A DNA stretch of 64,000 nt from Burkholderiaceae bacterium (lineage in GTDB: Bacteria > Pseudomonadota > Gammaproteobacteria > Burkholderiales > Burkholderiaceae_C). Each line of letters opens with the position of its first letter. The first letter of the stretch is position 1. Positions 36,905 through 45,192 of the stretch are shown here, piece after piece. The translations under genes and the position numbers were made by a program. The notes under the pieces are model-generated. The model saw nothing but the letters and a program-made list of their open reading frames with translations. It was not told where the DNA came from and ran no database searches. Location of the stretch: contig CAJYPV010000007.1 of the NCBI GenBank assembly GCA_913776825.1, positions 1-64,000 of the forward strand, written 5' to 3'.

Positions 36905-39100
36905 TCAGAGCTTCATGTCGAGGGCCAGACCCACCATCGTGCGGGAGACGCGGTCCGCATAGGTGTAGTCGCCGCTGGCCACCGTCGTCAGACGCGTGTT
37001 GCCCAGCGGGGCCAGATTATTGGCCGAGACGCGCAGGGACGTCTTGGGACTGAAACTCCACTGCGCAAACAGATCGAGCTGACGCGAGCGCCATTGATCC
37101 AGCGTCTGGCGCTCGGTCTGCTGGGTCGTGTAGCCCGGCGTGTAGACGAGGGTGGACCCGATCGTCAGCGGCAGCCCGCTGAAGCGGTAATCGAAGCCCA
37201 CATTGCCCGACCACGGCGGCTGCTGATCCAGACGATTGTCCGGACCAGACAGCGCCTTCACCCGCGAGCGGTACAGGCTGAGCGAGGTGCGCAGATTGAG
37301 CGCGGTCTTGGGATCGAAGAAGGCGGGCAGCAGTTCCCCCGCGCGGCCCTTCAGCTCCATCTCGATGCCGCTGGTCGTGGCGCGGGAGACATTGGTCGGC
37401 CGCATCACATAGCGCGGCACCGGCACCAGCGCGGTCGGCGCGTCCAGCGTGGTGACGTTGCGGATCAGGTCATTGATGTTGCGATGGAAGAAGCCCAGGC
37501 TGAACAGGCCGCCGCCGGTCATGTAGCGCTCATAGGCCACATCGAGGCCCGTCGCCAGTTCCGGCTTGAGGCGCGGATTGCCGACCCGGTCCGGCGACAG
37601 CTCATCATTGCTCTGGGTCTCGACCGGATAGTTGCTGTTGAGCGCATACCGGCCCATCAGCTGCGTGATCTCGGGCGACTTGTAGCTGCGGGTGAGACTG
37701 GCGCGCACCATCTCACGTCCTTTCGGATCGAGCTTCCAATTCAGGTGCAACAGCGGACTCAGCACGCTGCTGCTGTTGCTGACCTCCACGCCGATGCCGC
37801 GGCTGGTGGTGGCGATCCGCTCGCTGCGCAGGCCGATGGATGCCGACCACAGCGGATTGATCTCCCATTCGTCCTGCACGAAGAAGGCGCGCCGGTCGAT
37901 GCGGGCCTGGAAGGCCTCGCCGTTGATGGCCGGCAACTGGTCCACACCGGCGACCGTGGTCGTGCGGGTTTCGGTGCGACGTCGCCATTCCAGATCCCAT
38001 CCGACGCTGACGGTGTGATCCTCGCCCAGCAACTGGCTGAACTTGCCGCCCTGGGTGAGACCCCGGTCGGTGTTGCCACCGGTCGCGCGGACCGGCCGGA
38101 CGTCGTTGAGCATCCGGTTGTCCCAACTGGCCTTGGCCTGCTGCACGCCGGCCTTGAGCTCGAACTTCTGGGTGTCGTTGAAGCGCTTGCTCCACTGCGT
38201 GTTGGCCCGCAGCATTTGCCAGGTGCCGTCGCTGTCGGAACTGTCGTCCAGCTTGGGGCTGTTGTAGTTGCCGCCGTTGACGACCCGCGTGTCGCTGTTC
38301 CACTGACCGCGCTGCGCGAAGCCTTGCAGGGTGACGGTTTCGTCGTCGCTCAGGCGCCAGTTCAGCCGTGGCGAACTGTTGAAGCCGTGACCATGGTTGC
38401 GGGTCTGTGCCTGCTGGGTCGCGACGACCGGTTGATCGTTCTCATCGGTCCCCGGGCGGCGCACATTCAGTTCCTGCCGGTTCAGCCACATGAAGCCGGA
38501 CACCGGCAGCGTGAACGACACCGGCCCCAGCTTCTCGCTCAAGGTGAAGCTTCCGGACGGCCGCGGACTCTCGATGTTGTAGCCCGCGCCCAGACGCAGC
38601 TCGCGTTGCGACACCCGCGGTGGTTCCTTCAGGATCACATTGATCGATCCCGCCACCGATTGGGCACTCTGATCGGCCGTCGCGCCCTTGCTGACCTCGA
38701 TGCGCTCGATCTGCGCCGGATCGAGTTGATCCAGCTTGAATCCCGGTGGCGCCGGATCGCCATTGATCAGCACCAGCGTGTAGCCGCTGCCCAGCCCGCG
38801 CATGCGCACCGCACCATCGACCATGCTGATGCCGGGCAGGCGCTTGAGCACATCGGCCACATTGGTGTCGCCGTATTTGTCCAGCTCATCCCGGCCGTAG
38901 ACCTGCTTCGCGACCGAGGCCTTGCGGCGCAGGTCGTTGTCGGACTGACGACCGCCGGTGATCTCCACCCGATCCAGTCGACGCGAAGGCGCCTCGCTGC
39001 CCGGCGGGCCTTCCTGCGCAAACGCGGGCGTGAGCGCGGTCCATCCGGCCACCGGCAGGCAGGCGAGCAGGCAGGCGCGGGCAATGGCGTGGGTCTTCAA
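36905..39100 (-). CDS. TonB-dependent outer-membrane receptor, TTG start behind SSR
   Basis: 731 residues. The start codon is TTG at 39100, with GGAG six bases upstream; the signal peptide ends near TPAFAQ (residue 29). The plug has RRLDRVEITGGRQSDNDLRR, DVLKRLPGISMVDGAVRMRG and VLINGDPAPPGFKLDQLDPAQ-type text, then IERIEVSKGATADQSAQSVA. The barrel ends VSRTMVGLALDMKL. It resembles the subfamily of TonB receptors with an RLPGIS plug and a GSINVILKEP motif. The substrate is unknown; no Fur site is obvious. A tandem array of nine GGGATCA units starts one base beyond the ribosome binding site, a potential phase-variable switch of expression. Confidence 0.92.
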   Translation of the reverse strand: MKTHAIARACLLACLPVAGWTALTPAFAQEGPPGSEAPSRRLDRVEITGGRQSDNDLRRKASVAKQVYGRDELDKYGDTNVADVLKRLPGISMVDGAVRMRGLGSGYTLVLINGDPAPPGFKLDQLDPAQIERIEVSKGATADQSAQSVAGSINVILKEPPRVSQRELRLGAGYNIESPRPSGSFTLSEKLGPVSFTLPVSGFMWLNRQELNVRRPGTDENDQPVVATQQAQTRNHGHGFNSSPRLNWRLSDDETVTLQGFAQRGQWNSDTRVVNGGNYNSPKLDDSSDSDGTWQMLRANTQWSKRFNDTQKFELKAGVQQAKASWDNRMLNDVRPVRATGGNTDRGLTQGGKFSQLLGEDHTVSVGWDLEWRRRTETRTTTVAGVDQLPAINGEAFQARIDRRAFFVQDEWEINPLWSASIGLRSERIATTSRGIGVEVSNSSSVLSPLLHLNWKLDPKGREMVRASLTRSYKSPEITQLMGRYALNSNYPVETQSNDELSPDRVGNPRLKPELATGLDVAYERYMTGGGLFSLGFFHRNINDLIRNVTTLDAPTALVPVPRYVMRPTNVSRATTSGIEMELKGRAGELLPAFFDPKTALNLRTSLSLYRSRVKALSGPDNRLDQQPPWSGNVGFDYRFSGLPLTIGSTLVYTPGYTTQQTERQTLDQWRSRQLDLFAQWSFSPKTSLRVSANNLAPLGNTRLTTVASGDYTYADRVSRTMVGLALDMKL

Positions 39101-39111
39101 GAGGAGCTCCA

Positions 39112-39174
39112 GGGATCAGGGATCAGGGATCAGGGATCAGGGATCAGGGATCAGGGATCAGGGATCAGGGATCA
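39112..39174. repeat. heptamer tandem repeat (GGGATCA)9
   Basis: Nine perfect copies of a 7-base unit, followed by degenerate copies (GGGGATC, GGGGGATCA) up to about 39190. It directly abuts the ribosome binding site (39107-39110) of the TonB receptor gene. All three frames of the repeat contain TGA on the minus strand, so it is not coding. Copy-number change would shift promoter spacing or leader structure. Confidence 0.97.
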
Positions 39175-39521
39175 GGGGATCGGGGGATCAAGCGATGGGA
39201 ACCCCGGCAACGGGATTCGATTCGGCGCGCAGCGTAAGCCGGCGGATGCGGGGCGTCATCGTCACTGCGACCGAATGCGATTTCCGAGGGTTCAATGGCT
39301 GCCTGACATCGCCAAACTGCTGCGACTTCGCCAGCGGAGCGATCATCGCTGCGCCACATGACGACGACTCGAGGCTTCACCGCGATCGAGGCTCGCCGCG
39401 ACGTCGATCGTGACGAGTTGGACATCCAGATGTGAAAGCGGCGGATCGCTGCAGCGATCCGCCGTCGTCGAGACGCTGGCCGGCGTCAACCGCCGGCCGT
39501 TCAGCGCTCAGCGCTCAGCGC
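39175..39521. other. intergenic region between TonB receptor and tex
   Basis: No convincing gene. The minus frame 39425-39165 gives 86 residues but has poor coding character. The stretch should contain the receptor promoter. A perfect 26-base palindrome lies at 39439-39464, near the tex 3' end. Confidence 0.5.
39439..39464. repeat. perfect 26-bp palindrome downstream of tex
   Basis: Each half reads CGGCGGATCGCTG, with no spacer, 58 bases beyond the tex stop. As RNA it would form a strong stem, but no U tract follows on either strand. It could be a terminator without a U tract, a protein-binding site or a recombination remnant. Confidence 0.85.
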
Positions 39522-39528
39522 TCAGCGC
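39501..39528. repeat. heptamer tandem repeat (TCAGCGC)4 at tex stop
   Basis: Four copies of TCAGCGC span the tex stop codon (TGA at 39522-39524 on the minus strand). The first copy read by the ribosome supplies the stop, so copy number does not change the protein. It is a second 7-base array within 400 bases of the first. Confidence 0.9.
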
Positions 39529-41864
39529 TTGAGCTTCGCGAAGGCCGCGGCCATCGCGCCGCCCGCTGCCGGCGCACTGGCGGGCGATTGGCGACCACCA
39601 CCGCCCGCGCGCTCGTTGCGGCCGGCGGGACGGAAGGCGTTGTCGCCGCCCTTGCCGGCGCCACCGCGCGGCGCGGCGGCGTCGAGCTTCATCGTCAGCG
39701 AGATGCGTTTGCGGGCGAGGTCCACCTCCAGCACCTTCACCTTGACGATGTCGCCGGTCTTCACGACTTCGCGGGCATCGTTGACGAATTTGTTGGCCAG
39801 CTGGCTGACATGCACCAGACCGTCCTGATGCACGCCCAGATCGACGAAGGCGCCGAACTGAGCCACGTTGGACACCGTGCCTTCCAGCACCATGCCTTCC
39901 TTCAGATCCTTCAGGTCTTCGACGCCGTCATTGAAGCGCGCCACCTTGAAGTCCGGCCGCGGATCGCGGCCCGGTTTTTCCAGTTCGCCCAGGATGTCCT
40001 TGACGGTGATCGCGCCGAAGCGCTCATCGGCGAAGGCATCGGGACGCAGCGCACGGATCACGTCGCTCTTGCCCATCACGTCGCTGATCGGCCGACCGAC
40101 CTGGGCGAGGATGCGCTGCACCACCGGATAGGTCTCCGGATGCACGCCGCTCATGTCCAGCGGGTTCTCGCCGTCGCGAATGCGCAGGAAGCCGGCAGCC
40201 TGCTCGAAGGTCTTCGGACCCAGCCCGGTGACATCCAGCAATTGCTGCCGATTGCGGAAGGCGCCGTTGGCATCACGCCAGCGCACGATCGCATTCGCCA
40301 CGCTGGCCGACAGGCCGGACACCCGCGACAGCAACGGCGCGGAGGCCGTGTTCAGGTCCACGCCCACCGAGTTCACGCAGTCTTCGACGACGGTGTCCAG
40401 CGTGCGGGCCAGTTCGCTCTGGTTGACATCATGCTGGTACTGGCCGACGCCGATGGACTTCGGATCGATCTTCACCAGCTCCGCCAGCGGATCCTGCAGG
40501 CGACGGGCGATCGACACGGCGCCGCGCAGCGACACGTCCAGCTCCGGCAATTCCTTGGACGCGAACTCCGAGGCGGAATACACCGACGCCCCCGCTTCGC
40601 TGACGACGACCTTGTCGATCACCGTGCCCGGCGCCAGTTGCTGGATGCGCTTGATCAGGTCGGCGGCGAGCTTGTCGGTTTCGCGCGAGGCGGTGCCGTT
40701 GCCGATGGCGATCAGGTTCACGCCGTGGGTCGCGCACAGACGACCCAGGGTGTGCAGCGAGCCTTCCCAATCGCGCTTGGGCTCATGCGGATAGACGGTG
40801 GAGGTGTCCAGCACCCGGCCGGTGTCGCTCACCACGGCGACCTTCACGCCGGTGCGGATACCGGGGTCCAGCCCCATCACCACGCGCTTGCCGGCGGGTG
40901 CGGCCAGCAGCAGATCGCGCAGGTTTTCGGCGAAGACCTTGGTGGCGACCTTCTCGGCCTCTTCACGCAGGCGGGCGAACAGGTCACGCTCCAGGCTCAG
41001 CGAGAGCTTCACCTTCCAGGTCCAGGCCACCGTCTTGCGGATCAGCTCATCGCCAGGCCGCTTGGCATGGCTCCAGCCGAGATGACGGGTGATGCGGCCT
41101 TCCGCCAGCGACGGCTGGCCGGGCACGACTTCTTCATCCAGCGCCAGCTTGGCATCCAGGAATTCCTGGGTGCGGCCACGGAAGACCGCCAGCGCGCGGT
41201 GCGAGGGCACGTTGCGGATGGGCTCGGCGTAATCGAAGTAGTCGCGGAATTTCGAGATGTCGGGATGGTTCTCGTCCTTGCCGTCCATCAGCTTGGACTT
41301 GAACAGGCCCTCTTCCCACAGCCATTCGCGCAGCTTGCCGATCAGCACCGCGTCCTCGGCCCAGCGCTCGGACAGCAGGTCGCGCACGCCGTCCAGCACC
41401 GCATAGGCATCGGCGAAACCGGCATCCGGATTCAGGAAGCTGGCGGCCTCGGCCATCGGGTCCAGGCTGGGGTCGGCGAAGAGCTTGTCCGCCAGCGGCT
41501 CCAGGCCGGCTTCGCGGGCGATCATGCCCTTGGTGCGGCGGCGCGGCTTGTAGGGCAGGTACAGGTCTTCCAGTTCCTGCTTGGTCGGCGCGGCGGCGAT
41601 CGCGGCGGCGAGTTCGGGGGTCAGCTTGCCTTGCTCCTCGATGCTCTTGAGCACCGCTTCGCGGCGCTCTTCCAGCTCGCGGAGGTAGGACAGGCGCGAC
41701 TCGAGTTCGCGCAGTTGCACGTCGTCGAGCCCGTCGGTCGCTTCCTTGCGGTAGCGGGCGATGAACGGAACGGTCGCGCCACCGTCCAGCAGTTCAACAG
41801 CGGCATTGACCTGCGCCGGGCGCACGTTCAGCTCGGCGGCAATCTGAAGCAGGATCTTGTCCAA
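39522..41864 (-). CDS. tex: Tex family RNA-binding transcription accessory protein
   Basis: 780 residues. The order is N-terminal helical repeats, a YqgF/RNase H-like domain ([20 protein letters not shown]), helix-hairpin-helix motifs ([20 protein letters not shown] and [20 protein letters not shown]) and an S1 RNA-binding domain ([40 protein letters not shown]). A Gly/Ala/Arg-rich tail follows. Tex is a nucleic-acid-binding protein related to eukaryotic Spt6; it affects toxin gene transcription in Bordetella and ribosome/RNA quality control in other bacteria. Length and domain set are standard. The gene is monocistronic, with heptamer repeats at its end. Confidence 0.97.
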   Translation of the reverse strand: MDKILLQIAAELNVRPAQVNAAVELLDGGATVPFIARYRKEATDGLDDVQLRELESRLSYLRELEERREAVLKSIEEQGKLTPELAAAIAAAPTKQELEDLYLPYKPRRRTKGMIAREAGLEPLADKLFADPSLDPMAEAASFLNPDAGFADAYAVLDGVRDLLSERWAEDAVLIGKLREWLWEEGLFKSKLMDGKDENHPDISKFRDYFDYAEPIRNVPSHRALAVFRGRTQEFLDAKLALDEEVVPGQPSLAEGRITRHLGWSHAKRPGDELIRKTVAWTWKVKLSLSLERDLFARLREEAEKVATKVFAENLRDLLLAAPAGKRVVMGLDPGIRTGVKVAVVSDTGRVLDTSTVYPHEPKRDWEGSLHTLGRLCATHGVNLIAIGNGTASRETDKLAADLIKRIQQLAPGTVIDKVVVSEAGASVYSASEFASKELPELDVSLRGAVSIARRLQDPLAELVKIDPKSIGVGQYQHDVNQSELARTLDTVVEDCVNSVGVDLNTASAPLLSRVSGLSASVANAIVRWRDANGAFRNRQQLLDVTGLGPKTFEQAAGFLRIRDGENPLDMSGVHPETYPVVQRILAQVGRPISDVMGKSDVIRALRPDAFADERFGAITVKDILGELEKPGRDPRPDFKVARFNDGVEDLKDLKEGMVLEGTVSNVAQFGAFVDLGVHQDGLVHVSQLANKFVNDAREVVKTGDIVKVKVLEVDLARKRISLTMKLDAAAPRGGAGKGGDNAFRPAGRNERAGGGGRQSPASAPAAGGAMAAAFAKLKR

Positions 41865-41963
41865 GACAACTACGGGCCCGTGGCCGGGCCATGAGGCACA
41901 AAGGAGCGCGGAAGTTTGCCATCATTTGGCCCACCGCCCGACCGGCCCGCGGACCTCCGACGA

Positions 41964-42260
41964 TCAGCCCGGACCGGGCGGCCGCGGGCGCGGCACGAAA
42001 CCGACCTGCAGGCCGAAGATCTGCACCACCTTGTTCAGCGTGTCGACCGTCGGATTGCCGATGTCGCGTTCGATGGCCCGCAGCGCGGCGACGCTGATGC
42101 CGCGGTGTTTGGCGAACTCGGGCTGGGTGAGCCGACTGCTTTTGCGCATCAGCTTGACCGCTTCGCCGATGGTCACTTCGCCCTTGGCGACCTTGCGATA
42201 CATCTCTTCGCGCAACTCGCGATCACGGTTGCGGTCGACATGGCGGAGGCGTTGGTCCAT
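41964..42260 (-). CDS. hipB: XRE-family antitoxin, HipB-like
   Basis: 98 residues. A helix-turn-helix domain occupies about residues 33-90 (KLMRKSSRLTQPEFAKHRGI, then SVAALRAIERDIGNPTVDTL), preceded by a basic helical extension (EMYRKVAKGEVTIGEAV). IFGLQVGFVPR near the end is typical of HipB-like antitoxins. It lies 19 bases after the HipA gene on the same strand. Gene order (toxin first) is the reverse of E. coli hipBA. It is expected to neutralise HipA and repress the operon through an operator such as the dyad at 43690-43705. Confidence 0.85.
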   Translation of the reverse strand: MDQRLRHVDRNRDRELREEMYRKVAKGEVTIGEAVKLMRKSSRLTQPEFAKHRGISVAALRAIERDIGNPTVDTLNKVVQIFGLQVGFVPRPRPPGPG

Positions 42261-42279
42261 GGGGTGAGGGTCCGGCGGG

Positions 42280-43635
42280 TCAGTTCAGGCGGGCCAGTTG
42301 CTCAGCCTGTGTGTCGATGCTGCGACGGCACTGTTCGAGCACACGGGGCTCCACGCCGCAGGCATCGGCCAGCGCCGGCAGTTGGGCCACCACGCCGGAA
42401 AAGGCGCGAAGGCTGGCCACCGTGGCGTCGCGCTCAGCGGCTGGCAGCGCACCACTTCGGGACAGTTCATCAACCACCTCACGCCAGTCATCCAGGCGGT
42501 GACCGTCCCCATCACGCCAATGAGCGCTGCGGGGCACGACATCAGGGTCCATGAACATCGGCGCGAAATCGAATACGGGTGTGAGCCGAATCTCGCCGTC
42601 CAGGGTGCGCTGCATCGCGGTGTTGCGCGCATGGTTGTCGGTGTTGCGCATCGCGAGGTTCAGCACATCCCGCTTGAGAAACTCCAGCGCCTCGCCAGCC
42701 GCATCGGTGGCGTGTTGCCGGATCGCGGCCAACAGCTCGTTCTGCGTCACCGCGGCGCCAAAACCTCGCAGGCCAGCCAGGCTGGCCAGACTTTCCTGAT
42801 GCAACCGATGCACCCGGCCATTCACGACCTGTCGGTCGAATCGGCGCACGAAAAGCATTTCCCCATGCAGCTGGATGGCGGGATCAGCGTCCGGTCTGTT
42901 GACCGGCGGATGGGACTGCCGGGCGCCGCCGAGTTCGTCACCGATCGCGCGCAGGCCGCAGGCCTTGGCGAGCCGCAAATAGGCGGCCTCGTTGCGCAGC
43001 ACCGCGCGGTCGTCGTCGGAACGACCTCGCGGCAATTTCATCAACCAGTGAGCCCGCGCCTGATCGTCCGGCAAGGCCAGATCCGCGTACCAGCCCCCCT
43101 CGGCGTTCTGGGCCATCAGGTATTTCGGTGCGACGCCCTGCACGCCGGTTGTCCCGGCAGCCAGCATGGCATGCAGCGAAATGTGTTCCAGGAATTCGTC
43201 GCTGCGCTGGAGGATATCCTCAAGGCGCAGTCCGCCTTCTGTGAGGCGATCAGTGTCCCGCTTGGCTTGGGCGTCAAAGAAACGCATGGCTGAATCCAGC
43301 CGGAGACGACCAATGGGATTGAAGGCACCGGCCATCAACAAAGGCAACACCACGCCGTCGCCATCGCCCCGACCCAGCAGCTTCAGCAGGAAGTGGCGGC
43401 CCTTGCCTTGCGGAACCATGTCATAGAGGAACGGCGGCGGGCGATGCTCGGCGTCGTGACCGGCGTCGAACGCGACCGGCAAACCCAGCGCCAATGGCTG
43501 AGCTTCGTCCGAGAACACGTACTCCGTGAGGTACTCAAACCGGCAGCGATCGTCGCTCAGAGGGCGAAGTTCCGCTGCGGGGACCCAGTCCCCGTTCAAG
43601 TGGATTTCGATGATGGCGGCTTCATTCCCAGGCAT
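42280..43635 (-). CDS. hipA: HipA-family serine/threonine kinase toxin
   Basis: 451 residues. The HipA N-terminal couple domain covers about 1-130. The kinase core has the catalytic loop RNTDNHARNTAM (Asp333, Asn338) and the metal-binding Asp356 in LTPVFDFAPMF; the spacing equals Asp309/Asn314/Asp332 of E. coli HipA, so the kinase is probably active. The ATP-loop-like segment GVQGVAPKYLM is also present. HipA phosphorylates GltX or other targets and causes dormancy. It precedes the antitoxin gene by 19 bases. The YjjJ-like (HipH) branch is an alternative because of overall length. An AT-rich promoter with a perfect dyad lies upstream. Confidence 0.88.
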   Translation of the reverse strand: MPGNEAAIIEIHLNGDWVPAAELRPLSDDRCRFEYLTEYVFSDEAQPLALGLPVAFDAGHDAEHRPPPFLYDMVPQGKGRHFLLKLLGRGDGDGVVLPLLMAGAFNPIGRLRLDSAMRFFDAQAKRDTDRLTEGGLRLEDILQRSDEFLEHISLHAMLAAGTTGVQGVAPKYLMAQNAEGGWYADLALPDDQARAHWLMKLPRGRSDDDRAVLRNEAAYLRLAKACGLRAIGDELGGARQSHPPVNRPDADPAIQLHGEMLFVRRFDRQVVNGRVHRLHQESLASLAGLRGFGAAVTQNELLAAIRQHATDAAGEALEFLKRDVLNLAMRNTDNHARNTAMQRTLDGEIRLTPVFDFAPMFMDPDVVPRSAHWRDGDGHRLDDWREVVDELSRSGALPAAERDATVASLRAFSGVVAQLPALADACGVEPRVLEQCRRSIDTQAEQLARLN

Positions 43636-43689
43636 TTGGCAATTTAACCATCAAGATCGTCAAATCACCAAAGCAAGTGCCAGTATTTT

Positions 43690-43705
43690 GACTATCCAAA
43701 TAGTC
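43690..43705. promoter_or_regulatory. perfect inverted repeat upstream of hipA, candidate operator
   Basis: GACTAT and ATAGTC flank CCAA, 55-70 bases upstream of hipA, in a markedly AT-rich stretch (43640-43725). The core TATCCAAATA recalls the TATCC half-site of the E. coli hip operator. Autorepression by the HipA/HipB pair is inferred. Confidence 0.5.
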
Positions 43706-43772
43706 CAATTACTAATTCGCGCGACACCTTATCGGTAGCAAAGGCCAAGGCGCGAGACCCGGCCGTCACCCA

Positions 43773-45047
43773 TCACGCCACGTACGCGGCCGCCCCATCC
43801 CCCGCCACCCGACCACTCGCCATCGCGGCGGTGAGCAGATAGCCGCCGGTGGGCGCTTCCCAGTCCAGCATTTCTCCGGCGATGAAGACGCCGGGTCGGG
43901 CCTTGAGCATCAGTTGCTCGTCCAGCGCCTCCAGCCGCACGCCGCCCGCCGTGCTGATGACCTCGGCCACCGGACGCGGTGCGCGCAAACGTAGCGGCAA
44001 GGCCTTCAAGGTGCGGGCGAGGATCACCGGATCGGCGTATTCCTCCTTGGACAGCACTTCATGCAGCAGGCCGGCCTTCAAGCCGTCGATGTTCAACCGG
44101 CTCTTCAGGTGGGAGGACAGCGAGCGCGATCCGCGCGGATACGCCACCTGCTCGGCGACCCAGTCCGCCTCGCGGCCGGGCAGCAGGTCGAGATGGATCA
44201 AGGCCTCGCCGCGCTGGGCGATGGTCTCGCGCAGCAGCGCGGAGGCGGCATACACCAGTGAGCCTTCAATGCCGCTGGCGGTGACCACGAACTCGCCCTG
44301 GCGGGCGAAGCGCCGACCGTCGATGCCTTCCGCGCTCAGCGCGACCGGCTTGATCGGCTGTCCGGCGAATTTCTCGACAAAGAACGGCGACCATCCGGGC
44401 GCGGCATCGGCGGGCGCGTCCGGACGGCGCGGGCCCAGGTCGAAGCCGCAGTTGGCGGGCCGCAGCGGAGCGACCTCAGCGCCCGCCCCCGTCAACAGCG
44501 GCACCCAGGCGCCGTCGGAACCCAGTTGCGGCCAGGAGGCGCCGCCCAGCGCCAACACCACCGCATCGGCACGATCGAGACGCTCGCCGTCGGGGCTGGT
44601 GAAGCGCAGTTGGCCGTCGTCGGTCCAACCGTGCCACCGGTGGCGCATGTGGAAATAAACGCCCTGCCCGCGCAGACGCGACAGCCAGGCGCGCAGCAAC
44701 GGCGCCGCCTTCAAGGTCTTCGGGAAGACGCGGCCCGAGGTGCCGACGAACGTCTCCACCCCCAGGTCCTGTGCCCAGGCCCGCAGCGCGTCGCCGTCGA
44801 AGCGATCCAGCCAGGCGGCCACCGCCGGCTGGCGCTCGAAATAGCGACTGTCGAAATCTGGGCGGGCTTCGGAGTGCGTCAGGTTGAGGCCGCCCTTGCC
44901 GGCCAGAAGGAATTTCCGCCCCACCGAGGCCATGGCGTCATAGACATCCACCCGCACGCCCGCCTGGGCCAGCCGCTCCGCGGCCATCAGGCCAGCGGGA
45001 CCACCGCCGATAACGATGACATGGCGAGGGGAATCAGTAGAGGTCAT
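43773..45047 (-). CDS. FAD-dependent oxidoreductase (HI0933/YhiN-like flavoprotein)
   Basis: 424 residues from ATG 45047. The Rossmann motif HVIVIGGGPAGLMAAERLAQ binds FAD, followed by GRKFLLAGKGGLNLTHSEA, the diagnostic segment of the HI0933-like family (TIGR03862 group). The C-terminus has PGVFIAGEMLDWEAPTGGYL, the second FAD-binding motif. TSGRVFPKTLKAAPLLRAWL is also typical. Proteins of this family are reductases of unknown substrate. The longer frame to 45167 adds 40 residues without conservation. It stands alone, between the hip locus and a sensor kinase. Confidence 0.9.
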   Translation of the reverse strand: MTSTDSPRHVIVIGGGPAGLMAAERLAQAGVRVDVYDAMASVGRKFLLAGKGGLNLTHSEARPDFDSRYFERQPAVAAWLDRFDGDALRAWAQDLGVETFVGTSGRVFPKTLKAAPLLRAWLSRLRGQGVYFHMRHRWHGWTDDGQLRFTSPDGERLDRADAVVLALGGASWPQLGSDGAWVPLLTGAGAEVAPLRPANCGFDLGPRRPDAPADAAPGWSPFFVEKFAGQPIKPVALSAEGIDGRRFARQGEFVVTASGIEGSLVYAASALLRETIAQRGEALIHLDLLPGREADWVAEQVAYPRGSRSLSSHLKSRLNIDGLKAGLLHEVLSKEEYADPVILARTLKALPLRLRAPRPVAEVISTAGGVRLEALDEQLMLKARPGVFIAGEMLDWEAPTGGYLLTAAMASGRVAGDGAAAYVA

Positions 45048-45192
45048 GGCGAAGAGGGAGCAACTGCGGAAGGCCGGGCAGTGTGCCAGAGGTTGCTTGC
45101 GGACGGTCGCCGACTCATTGGAGAAGCGCGCTGCAGGATGCGACGGCGACGCGTCGTGAAGCTCCAAAAATGGAGAGGAGGCGCCACCACCC

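Noticed and set aside
39112..39190. Possible CRISPR-like array
   Set aside because: The unit is only 7 bases with no spacers; it is a simple tandem repeat.
39165..39425. 86-residue minus frame upstream of the TonB receptor
   Set aside because: It runs into the heptamer repeats, lacks a ribosome site and has no coding character.
39432..41894. Long plus-strand open frame opposite tex
   Set aside because: Antisense artefact of high GC codon bias; composition is His/Gln/Arg-rich with no domain, while the minus strand encodes a full Tex protein.
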